From: Antedon mediterranea
Taxonomy: Eukaryota; Echinodermata; Crinoidea; Comatulida; Antedonidae
Assembly: GCF_964355755.1 (NCBI RefSeq)
Contig: NC_092679.1
Coordinates: forward strand, 14,994,932 to 15,058,931
Direction: 5' to 3'
DNA: 64,000 bases
Under the pieces are notes generated by a model. The model worked only from the letters and a program-made list of their open reading frames with translations, searched no databases and had not been told where the DNA came from. This document shows, piece by piece, positions 32,604 to 45,309 of this stretch (its first letter is position 1; every line of letters starts with the position of its first letter). The translations under genes and the position numbers were made by a program.

Positions 32604-34060
32604 TCTATATATAAATTTACGTAAGGGCAAAATTCGGTAAATCGCGCCTTACTTTTAGAATTTTTACTCGATGGTATATAAAGTTGGTTCGTACTTTCGG
32701 TACTGATTTTAACCACCTGATGTAACCCTGTTTACTAATTGAATTAAGTTAGATAATTAGTTATTGACGATTAAAACGAATTTAGGTTCAACGATTTGAA
32801 AATAGGGGTGTTTTCCGATCGTGGTATACACTGTCTAATGGATGTCCATCTTGAAAAATACCCGCCACAAAAATGCGAGGAGGCTTCGCATTTTCCTATC
32901 TCCTCCTACGATAATTGTTTTTAATAGCTGAAAACCGGTTGAACAGCTCGAGTACAGTATCATAATGTTGAAGACAGGCCGATTTTCTTAAAAAAATACT
33001 ATTTTGATAGATTTAATATACGTTTATACAAATGTATTGATTTGCGATGAATGGAACATTCCAATCTCTGTGTCGTTCCACAAGTGTCTATTCCCTCAGG
33101 CGTCGTAAAGGAAAGTACTGTATACTCATAACAGAAATTCGATCCATTTTTTTTTAAATCTGTGCTGCAGAGGTTGGATTTAGATTTTTTTTAACGGATA
33201 ATGATGAGCTAGCGTTTTCAGTCGCCGTATATTATGTACAAATCTTTATTATTGCAGTTAAACCACCCACGTGACATCATCACCCTTCCCTCACTGGCAT
33301 GAGTAGCGTTGTAAAGCCAGTAGAGGATAGGCCTACGGTGCATCACATGCCCTAAACGCAGAACAACTTTGGTGGGTAGGGTTAGGAACCAACTTAAGTA
33401 TGAATTGGCTCTAAGAAACAATTGAAAACCATTAGGCCTACTAATTAAGTTGAGTTAGATGATTTAATATTTATTGACGATTAAATCGAATTTATGATTT
33501 GCCACGAATAGGGGTGGTTTTCACAAATTGTTTTACATTATATAAACATATTATACACGTCGTAGTGATGTATCGTTACATGTAGGCCTACTATACTATT
33601 TCAATCGACTAGGACGGTGATAGTTTCAACAAAGTATTACATCGCAATGTTTTACTGTGTTTAGTGGTATATTATTTGTAAAACATGAAAACAATTAATA
33701 TTTCGTTACTACATGGATAAAGAATATATTTAAAAATTGTTCCTCTTTGCATCCATTTCCCATCCCTCAACCCTAATGTTACATACAAAACACAAATTAA
33801 GTTTGTTTAAATTTGACTTAAACAATTGGTCTCATTTTGTGACAAGTTTCTCTTTCGGAAGTAATTCCCAGGGTGCTAATTTTAGTTGAGTACATAAATC
33901 ACAGTGTCTATTTATTCGTTCCTGTAAACGACATGTATTATGTCCTGCGGTACGTACATTTGAAATCGCCAGTTTTTTAACGCTGAAATTATTATGTATT
34001 CGAGAACCATCTGTGGGCACGACCTAGATGGTACGCGAGCGAAGCGAGCGTACCATCTAG
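32604..34060 (+). mobile_element. Helitron copy B2 (downstream of a tandem pair)
   Basis: A 1457-bp full-length non-autonomous Helitron beginning TCTATATATAAATTT immediately after B1 and ending in CTAG at 34057-34060. Head-to-tail junctions without intervening DNA are expected from rolling-circle read-through. It differs from B1 at many diagnostic sites (CCACCTGATG, GAACAGCTCG, GATTTGAAAATAGG). Confidence 0.85.
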
Positions 34061-34653
34061 TTTTTCTAATTTACGTAAATGACTTATCCAGTGACACACT
34101 CCATGTCATCTCCTTTGCTGATGACACTACACTTTTTTTTCTCATTCAGATTTAAATGTTTTATTTTCTATAGTTAATAATGAATTGTCAAAATATAATG
34201 ACTGGTTCATCTCAAATAAACTCCTTATAAACTCCATGGAAACCAATTACATTCTTTTTCATTTACAACGTCATTCGTTAGACCTCTCAAATTACAATAT
34301 ATTTATTAATGTAGATAACATTAAACAAACGTCAGAGACTATGTTCCTTGGTGTTTTAATCCAGGAAAACTTGAGATGGACCAGTCATCAGAATCATATT
34401 GCAAACAAATTTCTAAACAACCTTAAGCACACTTTTCCTCAGCGTATTCTTCTTTCATTATCTAATTCTTTAATTTGACCTTATCTTCATTATTGTAACA
34501 TAATTTGGGCTGCTGATTATTCATCTCATCTCGATAAACTTAATTAGCTGATTAAGCGTGCTATTAGAAATATTATTTTTACGTCTCGCATTACTCCATC
34601 TGAACTTTTATTTTATGAACTTAAGTTACTGAAGTTATTAAAAAATTGTTATT
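34061..34653 (+). pseudogene. LINE reverse transcriptase fragment, part 2 (B)
   Basis: Same as 13228-13820, with the catalytic FADDT block followed by frameshifts and a stop after SNSLI. Confidence 0.8.
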
Positions 34654-35644
34654 AAATTGCTAAGTGCCTCTTTTGTTTTTCAATCTTCCTTCTCCCATGA
34701 TTATTTTATTTAACATGCACTGCTGATTTCAACCATGGTCATACTTTAAGAAGTACTGTTCATAAGTTTCAGTTAACTATTCCTTTTGTAAGATTAAGCA
34801 GTTCTTCCCACTTTATTATGTTTCTGGCCTTTTAATTTGGAATCAATTAGATACCAGTATTGTTAACTCTTCCTCTCTCCCATTTCATAAAAAAAACTTA
34901 AAAATCATTTATTATCATTGTACTCAAACTAGACCTCCAAACTGTTTTTTGTTGTCATGGAATGAAGTGGATTGATAATTACATTTTTATTTTGCCAATA
35001 ACAATAATACCGTTTACATTTTTTTTTCATCGCTTAAAAAAATATTATATGATAAGCAATTTTGCATGTAAAAGAATAGGATTTTTCTTTACAAGTTTAT
35101 AGGTTGTTGAAAATCAAATTAAAACCTGGACAAAATACAGAAAAACAATAATAACCCTTTTCAGTAGAATGTAATAAATTACCATTCCCTAACATATACA
35201 GTAGTATCTGCATGAACATTCTAGAATAAGAGTGTTTTGATTTAAGAAACCATGTATAATTAATATAGGAACATTCCAGAAGTGCTATTAATAGAAACTG
35301 TAATCCAATAGAATAAGAAGTATAAGGAATGATTTAGAAGGTTATGAACATATTGTATATAAGGGGAAGTATGACAATTGTAAGAAGGGAGAAGGATTTT
35401 TGATTGAAGCATTTATTTTGAAGAAGGTTGGATTAGAGGTTGGATATTCGATTGTAAAAGTTATTGTGAAGCTGTTGTTTAAAGTGCTTACTGGATTGTT
35501 GAAAGTTGAAGTTGATTGAAATTAAAGCTTTGTTTTGAGTTATTTTACAACTTTGTGGATTATTGGTGTATACTTTTATGTCACAAGGGAGTTCCTAAAG
35601 TATTTTCAACCGCTCGGAAACATACGTAAAGGGAGTTCGTGACA
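34654..35644. other. LINE 3' tail and unassigned AT-rich sequence (B)
   Basis: Matches 13821-14813 of unit A almost base for base. No gene is supported. Confidence 0.4.
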
Positions 35645-35775
35645 AGAAACTCTATGAAATCTCTATAGAATTTTGATAGAGATTTTATTCAATCATTCTA
35701 TAGAAAATCTATAAACGAATTCTATAGAATATTTGATATAAATTCTATAAAATTATATTTATTTGATTCTAAAGA
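35645..35775. repeat. TTCTATAG palindromic motif cluster (unit B right)
   Basis: Same cluster as 14814-14945. Confidence 0.6.
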
Positions 35776-36753
35776 ACAAATTTGTAAGGAATATTAACAT
35801 GAACCAATTATCATTGTGTACTTGAATTATATCAACTTTTGCTTGTTTTATATCATCAAGTATTTTCATTTTTCATTGTTGGGAGTGGTTAATTAACTCT
35901 CTGGTTTTATTTTAACAAATGGTCATGGTCCATGCATGTAGTGCCTTCTGGGGGATAGCTTGGTGCAACCGCAAGAAAATCGGCGGGAGGATTTTAATTG
36001 TGTAGCCAAGCAAGCTATAGCTTCTAATTTTATTTGAAGAAAGGTGAATACTTTGAATCATGTACAGTCTTAGCCAAAGGCTGGTATACATAAGTAGTAT
36101 TGTATTATTAACCTAGCTTACAAATACCATGAGTTACATAACATAAGAATCTATGCGTTTTTGGCCTAAATAGTAGTATGAGAATTAGGCCTAGCCTAGG
36201 CCAACAAGCCAGCCAAATTAAGGCCTATATATGGTGACTTGGGATTGGTTAGAGAAGCTAGGCCTAGCTAATTGAGAATTTAAATTGTTTTTTGCCTTCA
36301 AAATAAAAAAGACCTACTTGGCCTAAATAAAAACAACAACACGTTTGCAAGCCTATATCATGATATAAACAATTCTGTCTTTTCTTATTCTATTATTTTA
36401 TAGATCTCGCCATCGTTACCATTACATTATTATATAAAGGACCAAATTATACTGTAAAGCGGTATCCAAATGCTTCTGCTACTTTGCTGGACAGTCATTG
36501 GCCAACAAAGTAAAAGAGATGAACAAAACACCGAAGGTTAGCGTACAGGAATCAGCAGGAAGAAGTTACTGGATAGTTTTATGTTTTGTATATTTTATTG
36601 TACCTCGTCATTTACTTTAATTATATGTACATGTTATATATTATTTTATTAATTCTGTTATTCATTAAAACTCCAACTCATAACTGACCAGTAAAGTGTA
36701 AGCTTTTGTGTAATTATTAGTTTTATATTTTTAATTCTAAATTTGTTATTTAA
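35776..36753. other. No gene seen; includes a 55-bp indel
   Basis: Matches unit A. Relative to A there is an extra segment at about 35962-36016, bounded by ATAGCTT repeats. Either a small insertion with a 7-bp duplication occurred in B, or A lost it by recombination between the repeats. Confidence 0.5.
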
Positions 36754-37304
36754 AGATGTTACAGTATTGTCCCTTTGACTAATTCCAAAAAAATATTTTT
36801 TTTTTAATTTCGAAAAAAGTGGGTCATTTTGAAGTATCATAATAGTTATTAACTTTCACCAAAAATTAGTAAAAAAAAAAATAATTTAACCGAAATACAG
36901 ATGTTTTTTTGTTCAAAAAATAACTTTGACTTCCAGTCAAAGTTTTCAATCAAAACATATCCCATAATGCAATGCGCTTGTTTGGCTACTCTGTATGCAT
37001 AATCATAAAACTTCCTCGCGATCTGTGTGAAAACACCTTCTCAACCGTGATGAGTTGTAAACAATCCTAATTAGCATCATGCATAATGCATACTCATGGT
37101 TTGAAATCTTTGTTTACTTTCGCTTGCGACGATTTCTCAGACGAAATGTAATCTAATTAATTTACCTGTTAATTACGTAAACTGTTGTTTTTGGCTTGAA
37201 TTTTCGACTTAAAGTGAATAACTTTAATATTACTTTGATATGGCCAATTTAAATTTAGAATATTTTTTTTTTCATTTTTTTGTGTTTCAAGGGACAATAC
37301 ATCT
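36754..37304. mobile_element. 551-bp MITE flanked by TTAA
   Basis: Ends AGATGTTACAGTATTGTCCC and (reverse complement) AGATGTATTGTCCCTTG, with TTAA at 36750-36753 and 37305-37308. Unit A has the empty site with a single TTAA (about 15858). TTAA duplication points to a piggyBac- or Kolobok-type family. The interior has no coding potential. Confidence 0.85.
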
Positions 37305-37448
37305 TTAAGATCCAAAACCTTGATCTTTTAATATATATATCTTTTGATATATTCCCTATTCCCACGTGTAAAGGTACAATTCCAAAACAATCCAGAATAT
37401 AATATATTCTGGATATATATTATATATGTATATATATATATAGCCAAT

Positions 37449-37493
37449 CGGCAGACAGTACTGTTTCGATCTTATTAGATCTCGTCAGTGCAG
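37449..37493 (-). ncRNA. Hammerhead ribozyme 4, stem I mismatch
   Basis: Core CTGACGA and GAA, stem II GATCT/AGATC, helix III and the GTC site are intact. Stem I has one C-U mismatch because the plus-strand CTGCA is CGGCA here. It may still fold with four pairs. Confidence 0.75.
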
Positions 37494-37729
37494 CTCAGGT
37501 TTCGAAATGAAATGTACCGCAGAACTGGCACAATATATAGGCTGAGCCAGGTATGCGGGACATGGTACAGTGATTATGAACACAAAGAGTGCACAAGCTC
37601 AACGAGCGTGCTTTGCAAAATGCTAATAGTATTCACAACAAAAATGCACCGTTTCGAAATGAAGAGTGTTCTACAAAACAACATACTATATATGAATATA
37701 GCAGAAAGTAGAGTAGCGTAATATCCAAT

Positions 37730-37776
37730 CTGCAGAGACAGTACTGTTTCGATCTTATTAGATCTCGTCAGTGCAG
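37730..37776 (-). ncRNA. Hammerhead ribozyme 5, two-base insertion
   Basis: Equivalent to copy 3: intact core and stem II, but GA is inserted between stem I and the cleavage triplet. Confidence 0.75.
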
Positions 37777-37831
37777 CTCAGGTTTCGAAATGAAATGTAC
37801 CGCAGAACTGGCACAATATATAGGCTGAGCC

Positions 37832-37951
<120 letters not shown>

Positions 37952-38276
37952 CACCGGACCAACTACTAGTTATTCAACTACAAAAACAACATTTAATAGT
38001 GTATAATAGTATATTTTTATGTGTATGTATATATGTGTAATTTTGTTTTTATATTTTTATCCTAAATATTTTATTGATGTTTCAATAAATTGCAGTACGC
38101 ACTGAAACAGATGAAAAATTGACTTTTGATTTTATTACAGTACTCTATTTGCCTAGGCCTAACAAACGATTTGCTGTCACATTAAAGAAGGTCTAATAGC
38201 GGACTTGTATTTATTTCAAGCTGAAGATCTCAACAACCCATAGTTAGAAAATAAACATTGTTTGGCTACTCATTAT

Positions 38277-38398
38277 TTATAGAAAGTTGTTGTGTTTCTA
38301 TAGAAAAGTGAATGAAACTTTTCAATATCTATAGAAAATTCTATAGATTTCCTATAGAATTTGTTTTTATAGAATTCTATAGTAATTTTTGTTAGGGT
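38277..38398. repeat. TTCTATAG palindromic motif cluster (unit C left)
   Basis: Equivalent to 3297-3425. Unit B lacks most of it. Confidence 0.6.
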
Positions 38399-39426
38399 GG
38401 TCAAGAGAAATTTTTTCTGAGGATAAAGCATCTGCCTAAACAGATTGTATTCAATCACAGATTTTCCAGTTCAGGAATTGTGAAGAATTGCCATTATTAT
38501 TATTGTTTGGCTGAGCTGGCTTTTAAATGGTCTGACCTTGTAAACATTTTACTTTTACTTGGTTTTACACAAAATGGCGTTTGAACAAGATAAAGGATGG
38601 GCTTATGTTGTTGCTCTAGCAAGCTGGTCAATTATAATATTCACAGATATGGCTTTCAGGTCTCCGGGAATATATTATACATATATGGCCGAGTATTTTG
38701 AAGCTTATGCTGTTAATGTTGGATTTGCTCTTTCTATGATCCGGACTCTCAAATTCTTATTAGGTAAAACTGGTTGTAGGTCAAAGACTTTAAATCAAGC
38801 AAATGCTTTATTGAACAGCATTTTCATGCAAATAGGTGTCATTATGACATTTACATTTGCATTAGGTTATTCATTGTTTTAATATTATTATTCATTGTTT
38901 TCTGTGAATGGAACACCATCGTTAAACATTTATATTCAACTAGGACACTTACGCCTATATATAACAGTGATAACAGCAGAGGGAAGTAAATGTTTGTGAA
39001 TATAGAATCTATGTTATTCCTTATGACCATTTACACACAATGCACAGCGGACGGGTGGTTTCTGAAACAGGTTAACAGATTCTACGTGGGGACAAGCTAT
39101 CTACGTGGGACAAGCTACGTGGTTTTCAGCTTACTGTGTAAATTGGCCTTTACGGTAACCATAACCTACTTTATATAAAGCAATAAGAAACCACTTCATA
39201 TTTGGACACTATCTTTTTTTGGTCCTGCTACCGGAATTTTGAATCTTGTCATTTATAGGTGTGCTGGGTGCCATTTTGATGGAAAGATGGAGTTGTCGAC
39301 TAGTTACATTTTTTTAGTAGTCTGTTAATGATGTCTGGAAGTTTTTTGATTTATACGTCAACAAGTTTCTACCAACTAATCATCGCATGTACACTTATTG
39401 GTTAGTTTAACATTTTCTTTCTCTAA

Positions 39427-39580
39427 AGCTCTGTCTACACTATCAAACTAGTTTGAGAAAAAAAAAGTGTGATGTGCAAAAATATGGTAGTGATATGCCC
39501 AAACATAGTAGTGACATCATGATGTCCATATATGGGCACATCACATTTTTTTCTCACATAAAGTTTGATGAAGACAGAGC
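39427..39580. mobile_element. MITE, AGCTCTGTCTACAC family (C, intron 2)
   Basis: Orthologous to 4461 and 19135. The downstream sequence CATAATATTC is the empty site for the unit B LINE. Confidence 0.75.
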
Positions 39581-41516
39581 ATAATATTCAACGTATATAA
39601 AAAGGAACTATTACTGACCTAGGCCTAGTTGGCTTTTGTTTTTCCTGACCTGTTATTATTGTTTTTTATTTGGTCGAATAAATAAATAAAATGATTGTTT
39701 TTCTATACTAAATAATTGAAAAAATGTCGATCTTCTCACAAAGATCACCTTAAAAGTGACAGGAATTATATTGCAATATATAGACCATTATCTTCTGAAT
39801 TTATCATCGTCATGTTTCATTTTATGAAGACATGTAAACAAAACTAATATGGCCACCTGAATTGAAAAGAAACACATTAAAAAGTGCGCATCTCGCTTTT
39901 ACATGCCCGATTTTCTCCCCAAATGCTCAGGCATTAATAATAATAATGTAACCTGGTATACCAATATTTTCATTTTGAGGAATTAAAACATAAAAAATGT
40001 GAATAACTTGGATCAAATGTTTTCACCTATAAACTGAATATTATTTGAATTTGTTATAGCTCTCAGATTTTAAAGGTGACGTATTATGGAAGCTGTTAAA
40101 TTATAAATGTTAATTCATGAGAACAAAAATTGACTATCGTCCAAAGTGACGGGTCCACATCTGGCTAATTTAATTTCAGGAATTGGATTAAGTTTGGCGA
40201 ATTGTGTAAGCTACTATATCTTAGATGTTTACTTCAAACAGCATTTTGAATTTGTAATATCAGTATTGCTGGTGATTAGAGGTATTGGTGCCATCATTTC
40301 AACACCAGTGACACAGGTAAACACAAGGTCACAGTGATCAAGTTTGTTTGTTTTTAAATTTTAAACCACAGATGGATGGATTTAGGAATCAATCTGGACC
40401 CGGATCTCAATTAATACTAAAATTATAGTTCAGTCAATCTACAATCTTTTTATTATTTGTACTAATTATATGCCATATGTCAAGGGCTACAAGACGGATC
40501 TTAACGATTCTTTATCCTTTTCTCTTTTTACTCTTGCCGGAAGTTACAACTCTTATATTACTTTTTGTGTTGGGCATCGTCTTCTTTAATTTGTAGGCCT
40601 ATTTCATCATACATCTTTAGACGAAAGGTGGAATAAAAGTATAATGTTAGTCTATAGTAAAAATCAAGCTAGAGATCTGTTATATATAAATATGCTAACA
40701 ACTGCTTTGATTTGTTTAAACAGATAGTGGTTATGTTGTACGGATGGAAATCAGCTTTTCTTATTAATGCTGGCCTGTCATATCAGATTTTTGTTTGTGG
40801 CTCAGTTTTCAGAACTCCCAAAAAAACAAATAGGAATAAAGACAACAACTTGAATATTTACAAACTTTGTCATTTTTCATTGTTTAAAAACAAAATGTTC
40901 CAAACTCTGCTGGTTGTATCATGTGTGCAAGCTGCGTCTGAAGGGATTATCCTAACCATGACAGACGATCTGGAAGAGCGTGGTGCATCGCTGTATTTAA
41001 GTCAATCAATTGGTATTATTTATGGCATTGGTAGTTTACTTGGAAGACCATTTCATTATGTTTTCAACAAGTGTTTTACAACTGACTTACTTATCCACTT
41101 GGCAATGTGTTTTCTTATCGCAACTTTTTCTACATTTATCAGTTGTGTATTCACAAGTGTGGCGTCAGTGTTTTTGTACATCTTCATGTACAGTTTTTTT
41201 ACTAGATGGATAGAATCGGTAAAACCATTATTTATGAAATATGAAATTGATGCTGATGAATTTGCCTATGGGTATGCATGGACATATGTTTTCTATGGCC
41301 TTGGATCATGTATAATAATTCCTGTAACAGGTACGTAAGAACGTTTTTATTTATTTTGAGATTTATTACAGCAGGCAAAATTGTTACAGTAGCAATATAA
41401 AATCTGTCCTCAGTAACAATCGTGTATAGTTTGTAGGTATACTATATTTGGCGACAAACAGGATGAATAAAGTCAAGATAAACCAACTGTTTCAGTTTAA
41501 GTTTAAAGCTTTGTCT

Positions 41517-41668
41517 ACACTATCAAACTTTATTTGACAAAAAAATGTGATGTACCCATATATGGACATGATGATGTCATATCACTACCATATTTAGAAA
41601 TACAACTACCATATTTGAGCACATCACACTTGTTTTGTCACATAAAGTTTGATAGTGTAGACAAAGCT
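41517..41668. mobile_element. MITE, AGCTCTGTCTACAC family (C, intron 4)
   Basis: Orthologous to 6565 and 24378. Confidence 0.8.
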
Positions 41669-42760
41669 TTAGGGAGTGGATTAGATGAGTCGACAGTTAC
41701 GACCATAATACTAGGTCAGCTAAAAGCTACAATCACACTTCCTAAAATTGATTATTCACCCTATTGAAGTTCCACCTTACAGTAAGGGGACACTTGTCTT
41801 TTAGGACACCTGTCTTTTAGGACTCAACAAAGTTCCTCTTATGCTATAGTCCCGGCTATAGCGTACGGTATACGTACATTTCGCCTCGGTTGGTTTCACA
41901 TGAAATTGCCGCCGTCATGGGTGTCCGTGGGGAAATTCTAGTAATGTAACCATAAAGGCCCATTTACACTAGGACGATAACGATCGACGATAAATAAACA
42001 AATATATTTATTTATACATAAAACAAACGAAATATAAAAACTTTTTATAGAATAATCATTTATGATGTCTTTGATGAAAATGATATTTTCACACGTCCAA
42101 TCAAATGACGTCATGATTAGTAAGAGCAATAATAATTATAATATCGTAACAATACAACGATGTTATTGTTTTTATCATGACTTGATTTGAATTGTAAAAA
42201 TATTATTTTTATCAAAGACAACATAAATGATTATCCTATATTTCTAGAATGAAAACCTTTCTAATTTTTTTTGTTTTAAATCCAATGACATATTAAAACG
42301 TTTATAACAATAAATAAGACAGGATGTTTGGTCCTTTTATGGTTTTTCATCAGCGCCATGAACAAAAGTGGATATTGGCTTGATGGAACTGAAATGATCA
42401 ACAAGCATTTTATTTTACGGGGCATTATGTTTAAGAACTTTTGTATTTTTCAGGGTTACTTAGAGATTCAACTGGTTCTTACTGGGCATCAGAAGTATTA
42501 TTTTTTGTGCTTAGTGGAATTGGACTCGGAATAGTTCTTAATGTTATCTACCATAGAAGGATACATTACAAATTATTACAATAATATCTTATTTAATTTA
42601 TTATCATGCACTTTAAGAGCTCCACTTGATTTTCATTCTGAACCATTATTTAAGTGAAATCAAATGTACTTAAAATCACTGATCCATTCATAACATTCAA
42701 ATCTCTATTTTTATGTTCTTGAATTATTTTGTACAGCTACTAACATTAACAAATATAATT

Positions 42761-42947
42761 TTAGAAATCCACGTGAGATGCTTGTACCACTTCTTAGATT
42801 AACCAAATCTAAATACTGCATAAGCCTAACCTACTCAGTACCAACTCTGTGGAATGATTTAGATGATATACTTACTGGTTGTATTGTAAAACCGTAACAA
42901 TTTTTAAGAAATGTATAAAGTATTTTTATTTGTCAAATTATCATGAG
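42761..42947 (+). pseudogene. LINE ORF2 C-terminal relic (C)
   Basis: Same relic as 7814-8000. Confidence 0.5.
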
Positions 42948-43298
42948 TAAAGATATAAATGTTCTCTGCATATATATATTTTGTTTCATACTTATATATT
43001 TGAAGTTTAAATATGGCGTTTACCTTTTTCCTTAATAAACTAATTCTATGAATTTTATGAAGGGGCTGATTGATACAAGTTTATTACTTCTTAACCAGAT
43101 CCTAACCAAAAAAAGGGGAAAATATTATGTTAAAATGTATGTTAAATAAAATATGTTTTTTTTTTGGTTGAATAAATATTACGAAAAAAAAACAAAAAAG
43201 TGGTCATTGTATAATTTAAAGCTAGTGATTATAGGTCGTGGGTTCGAGAGTGGCACCTGAAAGCAATTTGCACCACTATGCTGGTGTTGATTCATAAA

Positions 43299-43445
43299 GT
43301 TTGGTTCCCACTATAGGAGTCAACATAAGGACGTAGAAACAACTCAAGCGAATTGACCAATGAAAAGCAGCAGCTCAAATAATCCATCGCTCGTGATTGG
43401 TCAAATAACATGCGTTACGCTTACTTCCTTGAGTGGAAACCAAGC
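43299..43445. mobile_element. MITE, TTTGGTTCCCACT ends (C)
   Basis: Orthologous to 8356-8500, with a two-base insertion (CTATAGG). Confidence 0.7.
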
Positions 43446-43512
43446 ATAAATTTAATCCAATATACTCCTAAACAACAATAATTACTGTGTACATTTTCAC
43501 TTTCTTATATTA

Positions 43513-43603
43513 AGCTCTGTCTACACTATCAAATATGGTAGTGATATTGCCAAATATGGCAGTGATGTGACATGACACAAAAACTATGATTGTGTAGACA
43601 GAG
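43513..43603. mobile_element. Short MITE, AGCTCTGTCTACAC family (C, downstream)
   Basis: Orthologous to 8578 and 26392. Confidence 0.65.
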
Positions 43604-44154
43604 ATTTAGACGTTAAAAAAAAAAAAGAAATACACTACTATAAATTATGTGATGATTGTATAACTAATTGAAATGAATAAGCTTAGAAGAGATATCAGAT
43701 TTTATAAATGTACACTGCTGTGTTCTTTATTACAACAATAAATATATACTAAAAATCAAATCAAAGCAGACTACAAACAACATGTATTCTGTATAACTAC
43801 TGTATATCAATTTATTTATAATATACTTTCACAATTTTTGTAGCATTATTCTCTGCTGCCGCCTCTCAAAAAAATAAATAAAATTATGAGTAGGGGTTCT
43901 GATGTATACACCTTCAGTGCCATAAATTCACAATTACAATATAGAATGTATTTATATTATCAGGCAATATAATAATGTCTGATTTTAATCAATATTAATA
44001 AGTTTAGAGAAACTATGTTATTGAGTGCTGTATGTGCCTAAAATTTTAGAAAAATATAAAAAGATACAACTTCATATTTTACCATTGTTAGGCCTTGATC
44101 CCGCAATTAGTATAAGCATTTCAAAGTCTTGGATCCATCATGGATAACCAACAC

Positions 44155-44330
44155 CAGTGGCGTAACGCAGAGGCCTAAGGCCCCTGGTTTAGGAACGATA
44201 AGTGGCTCCCCAACACTGGAGGCATCAGGTGTTTATAGCCCTTTTTCGACATACTTTAATTCTCAGGGCCTCCATAAGCCCTGGGCCCCTGGGTTTAGCC
44301 AGTGAGCGCTCATAGCCATTACGCCACGTG
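44155..44330. mobile_element. hAT-type MITE with 8-bp TSD (C)
   Basis: Orthologous to 9207-9381, flanked by ACCAACAC. Confidence 0.8.
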
Positions 44331-44998
44331 ACCAACACCATCAACCTATTCTGTGTTAAAACACAACACTATTAAACTGTTATACTTAAAATTATATTTC
44401 TGAATAAATATTGACTTAAGAATATATCAAGGTAATGAGGTTAGAACCTTTATTAAGGGGACACCTTACGGAACCAATAAAGTGTCTTCTTAATTGAGTT
44501 GATTTGTGTTGGCTGTAATATTAAAACATATATTAGCCCTTATTTATTTTAAGCGTCCCCTTAATAGGTGTCTAAAAGGAATGGCTGTACTGTAATTTCT
44601 AATTCAATAGAAGTTTTCAAATGCATTATTTAATAAATCTATGGTAATTATGTTTGACGATTTTTGCTTTTGTAAATTGAAGTTTGAATTTAAAGATTTA
44701 TTTTGGAATGTTAAATTGCTTAGAGCACATTTTGGCACACATTCAAGCCAGTGCTAAGACACAAAAATCAGAAATGAACATCTTATTCTTGTCCGCAATT
44801 TTCAAGGTATAATTTTTTGCTTAGAGCATATTTCTAAATTATTACAAATATTAAGCACATTACATTATTCAACAAACTTTTCATATCTAAAAATATTCTA
44901 TCTAATCTAATTAAAAAAAAAAAATGCAGATATACATTTTAATATAAATATTATGTCAACCACATACAAAAAATGTTACATCTATTTGATGAGGTATA

Positions 44999-45148
44999 CA
45001 GTAGAAGCCACATCAAAGAGATATTTTCCCTTATAGGAGTGTCCCCTGAATATGGGTTGGCCATAGTGTTAAACCATATATTTCAAAATATCACAGTAAA
45101 GTGTGGTCCTTTTAATATATAAGGGTGTCCCCTGGATAGGTTCTACTG
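44999..45148. mobile_element. TA-flanked MITE, CAGTAGAAC ends (C)
   Basis: Orthologous to 9961-10110. It lies just downstream of the EML polyadenylation signal. Confidence 0.6.
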
Positions 45149-45277
45149 TATCCATCTTTTTGTTCTTATAAATAATTATTACTTTAGTAATGATAGGAAA
45201 ACTGATTTTGTCCAGACAGCTTTCAAAACATGCTATCCATCTAACATGCTGTTTTTTTCATCATATATCTTCAGCCT

Positions 45278-45283
45278 TTTATT
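45278..45283 (-). terminator. EML polyadenylation signal AATAAA
   Basis: AATAAA on the minus strand, 27 bases after the EML stop codon. The same signal is preserved in the relics of units A and B. Confidence 0.6.
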
Positions 45284-45309
45284 TTAGTTGCAAAATCTTG
45301 ATAAATACT

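Larger units (their letters stand above)
38574..42584 (+). pseudogene. MFS transporter, SLC16-like, copy C (frameshifted)
   Basis: Exons 38574-38763, 39259-39400, 40180-40316, 40724-41330 and 42454-42584 correspond to copies A and B. Exon 2 is 142 bases instead of 141: the T run at 39309-39315 has seven T where A and B have six, and the frame meets TAG at once. The product would stop after about 85 residues, before most membrane segments. Splice sites are otherwise normal, and exons 3-5 are open in their own frames, with changes such as TRWIES for TGWIES. This is either a recent pseudogene or a homopolymer sequencing error. Confidence 0.75.
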
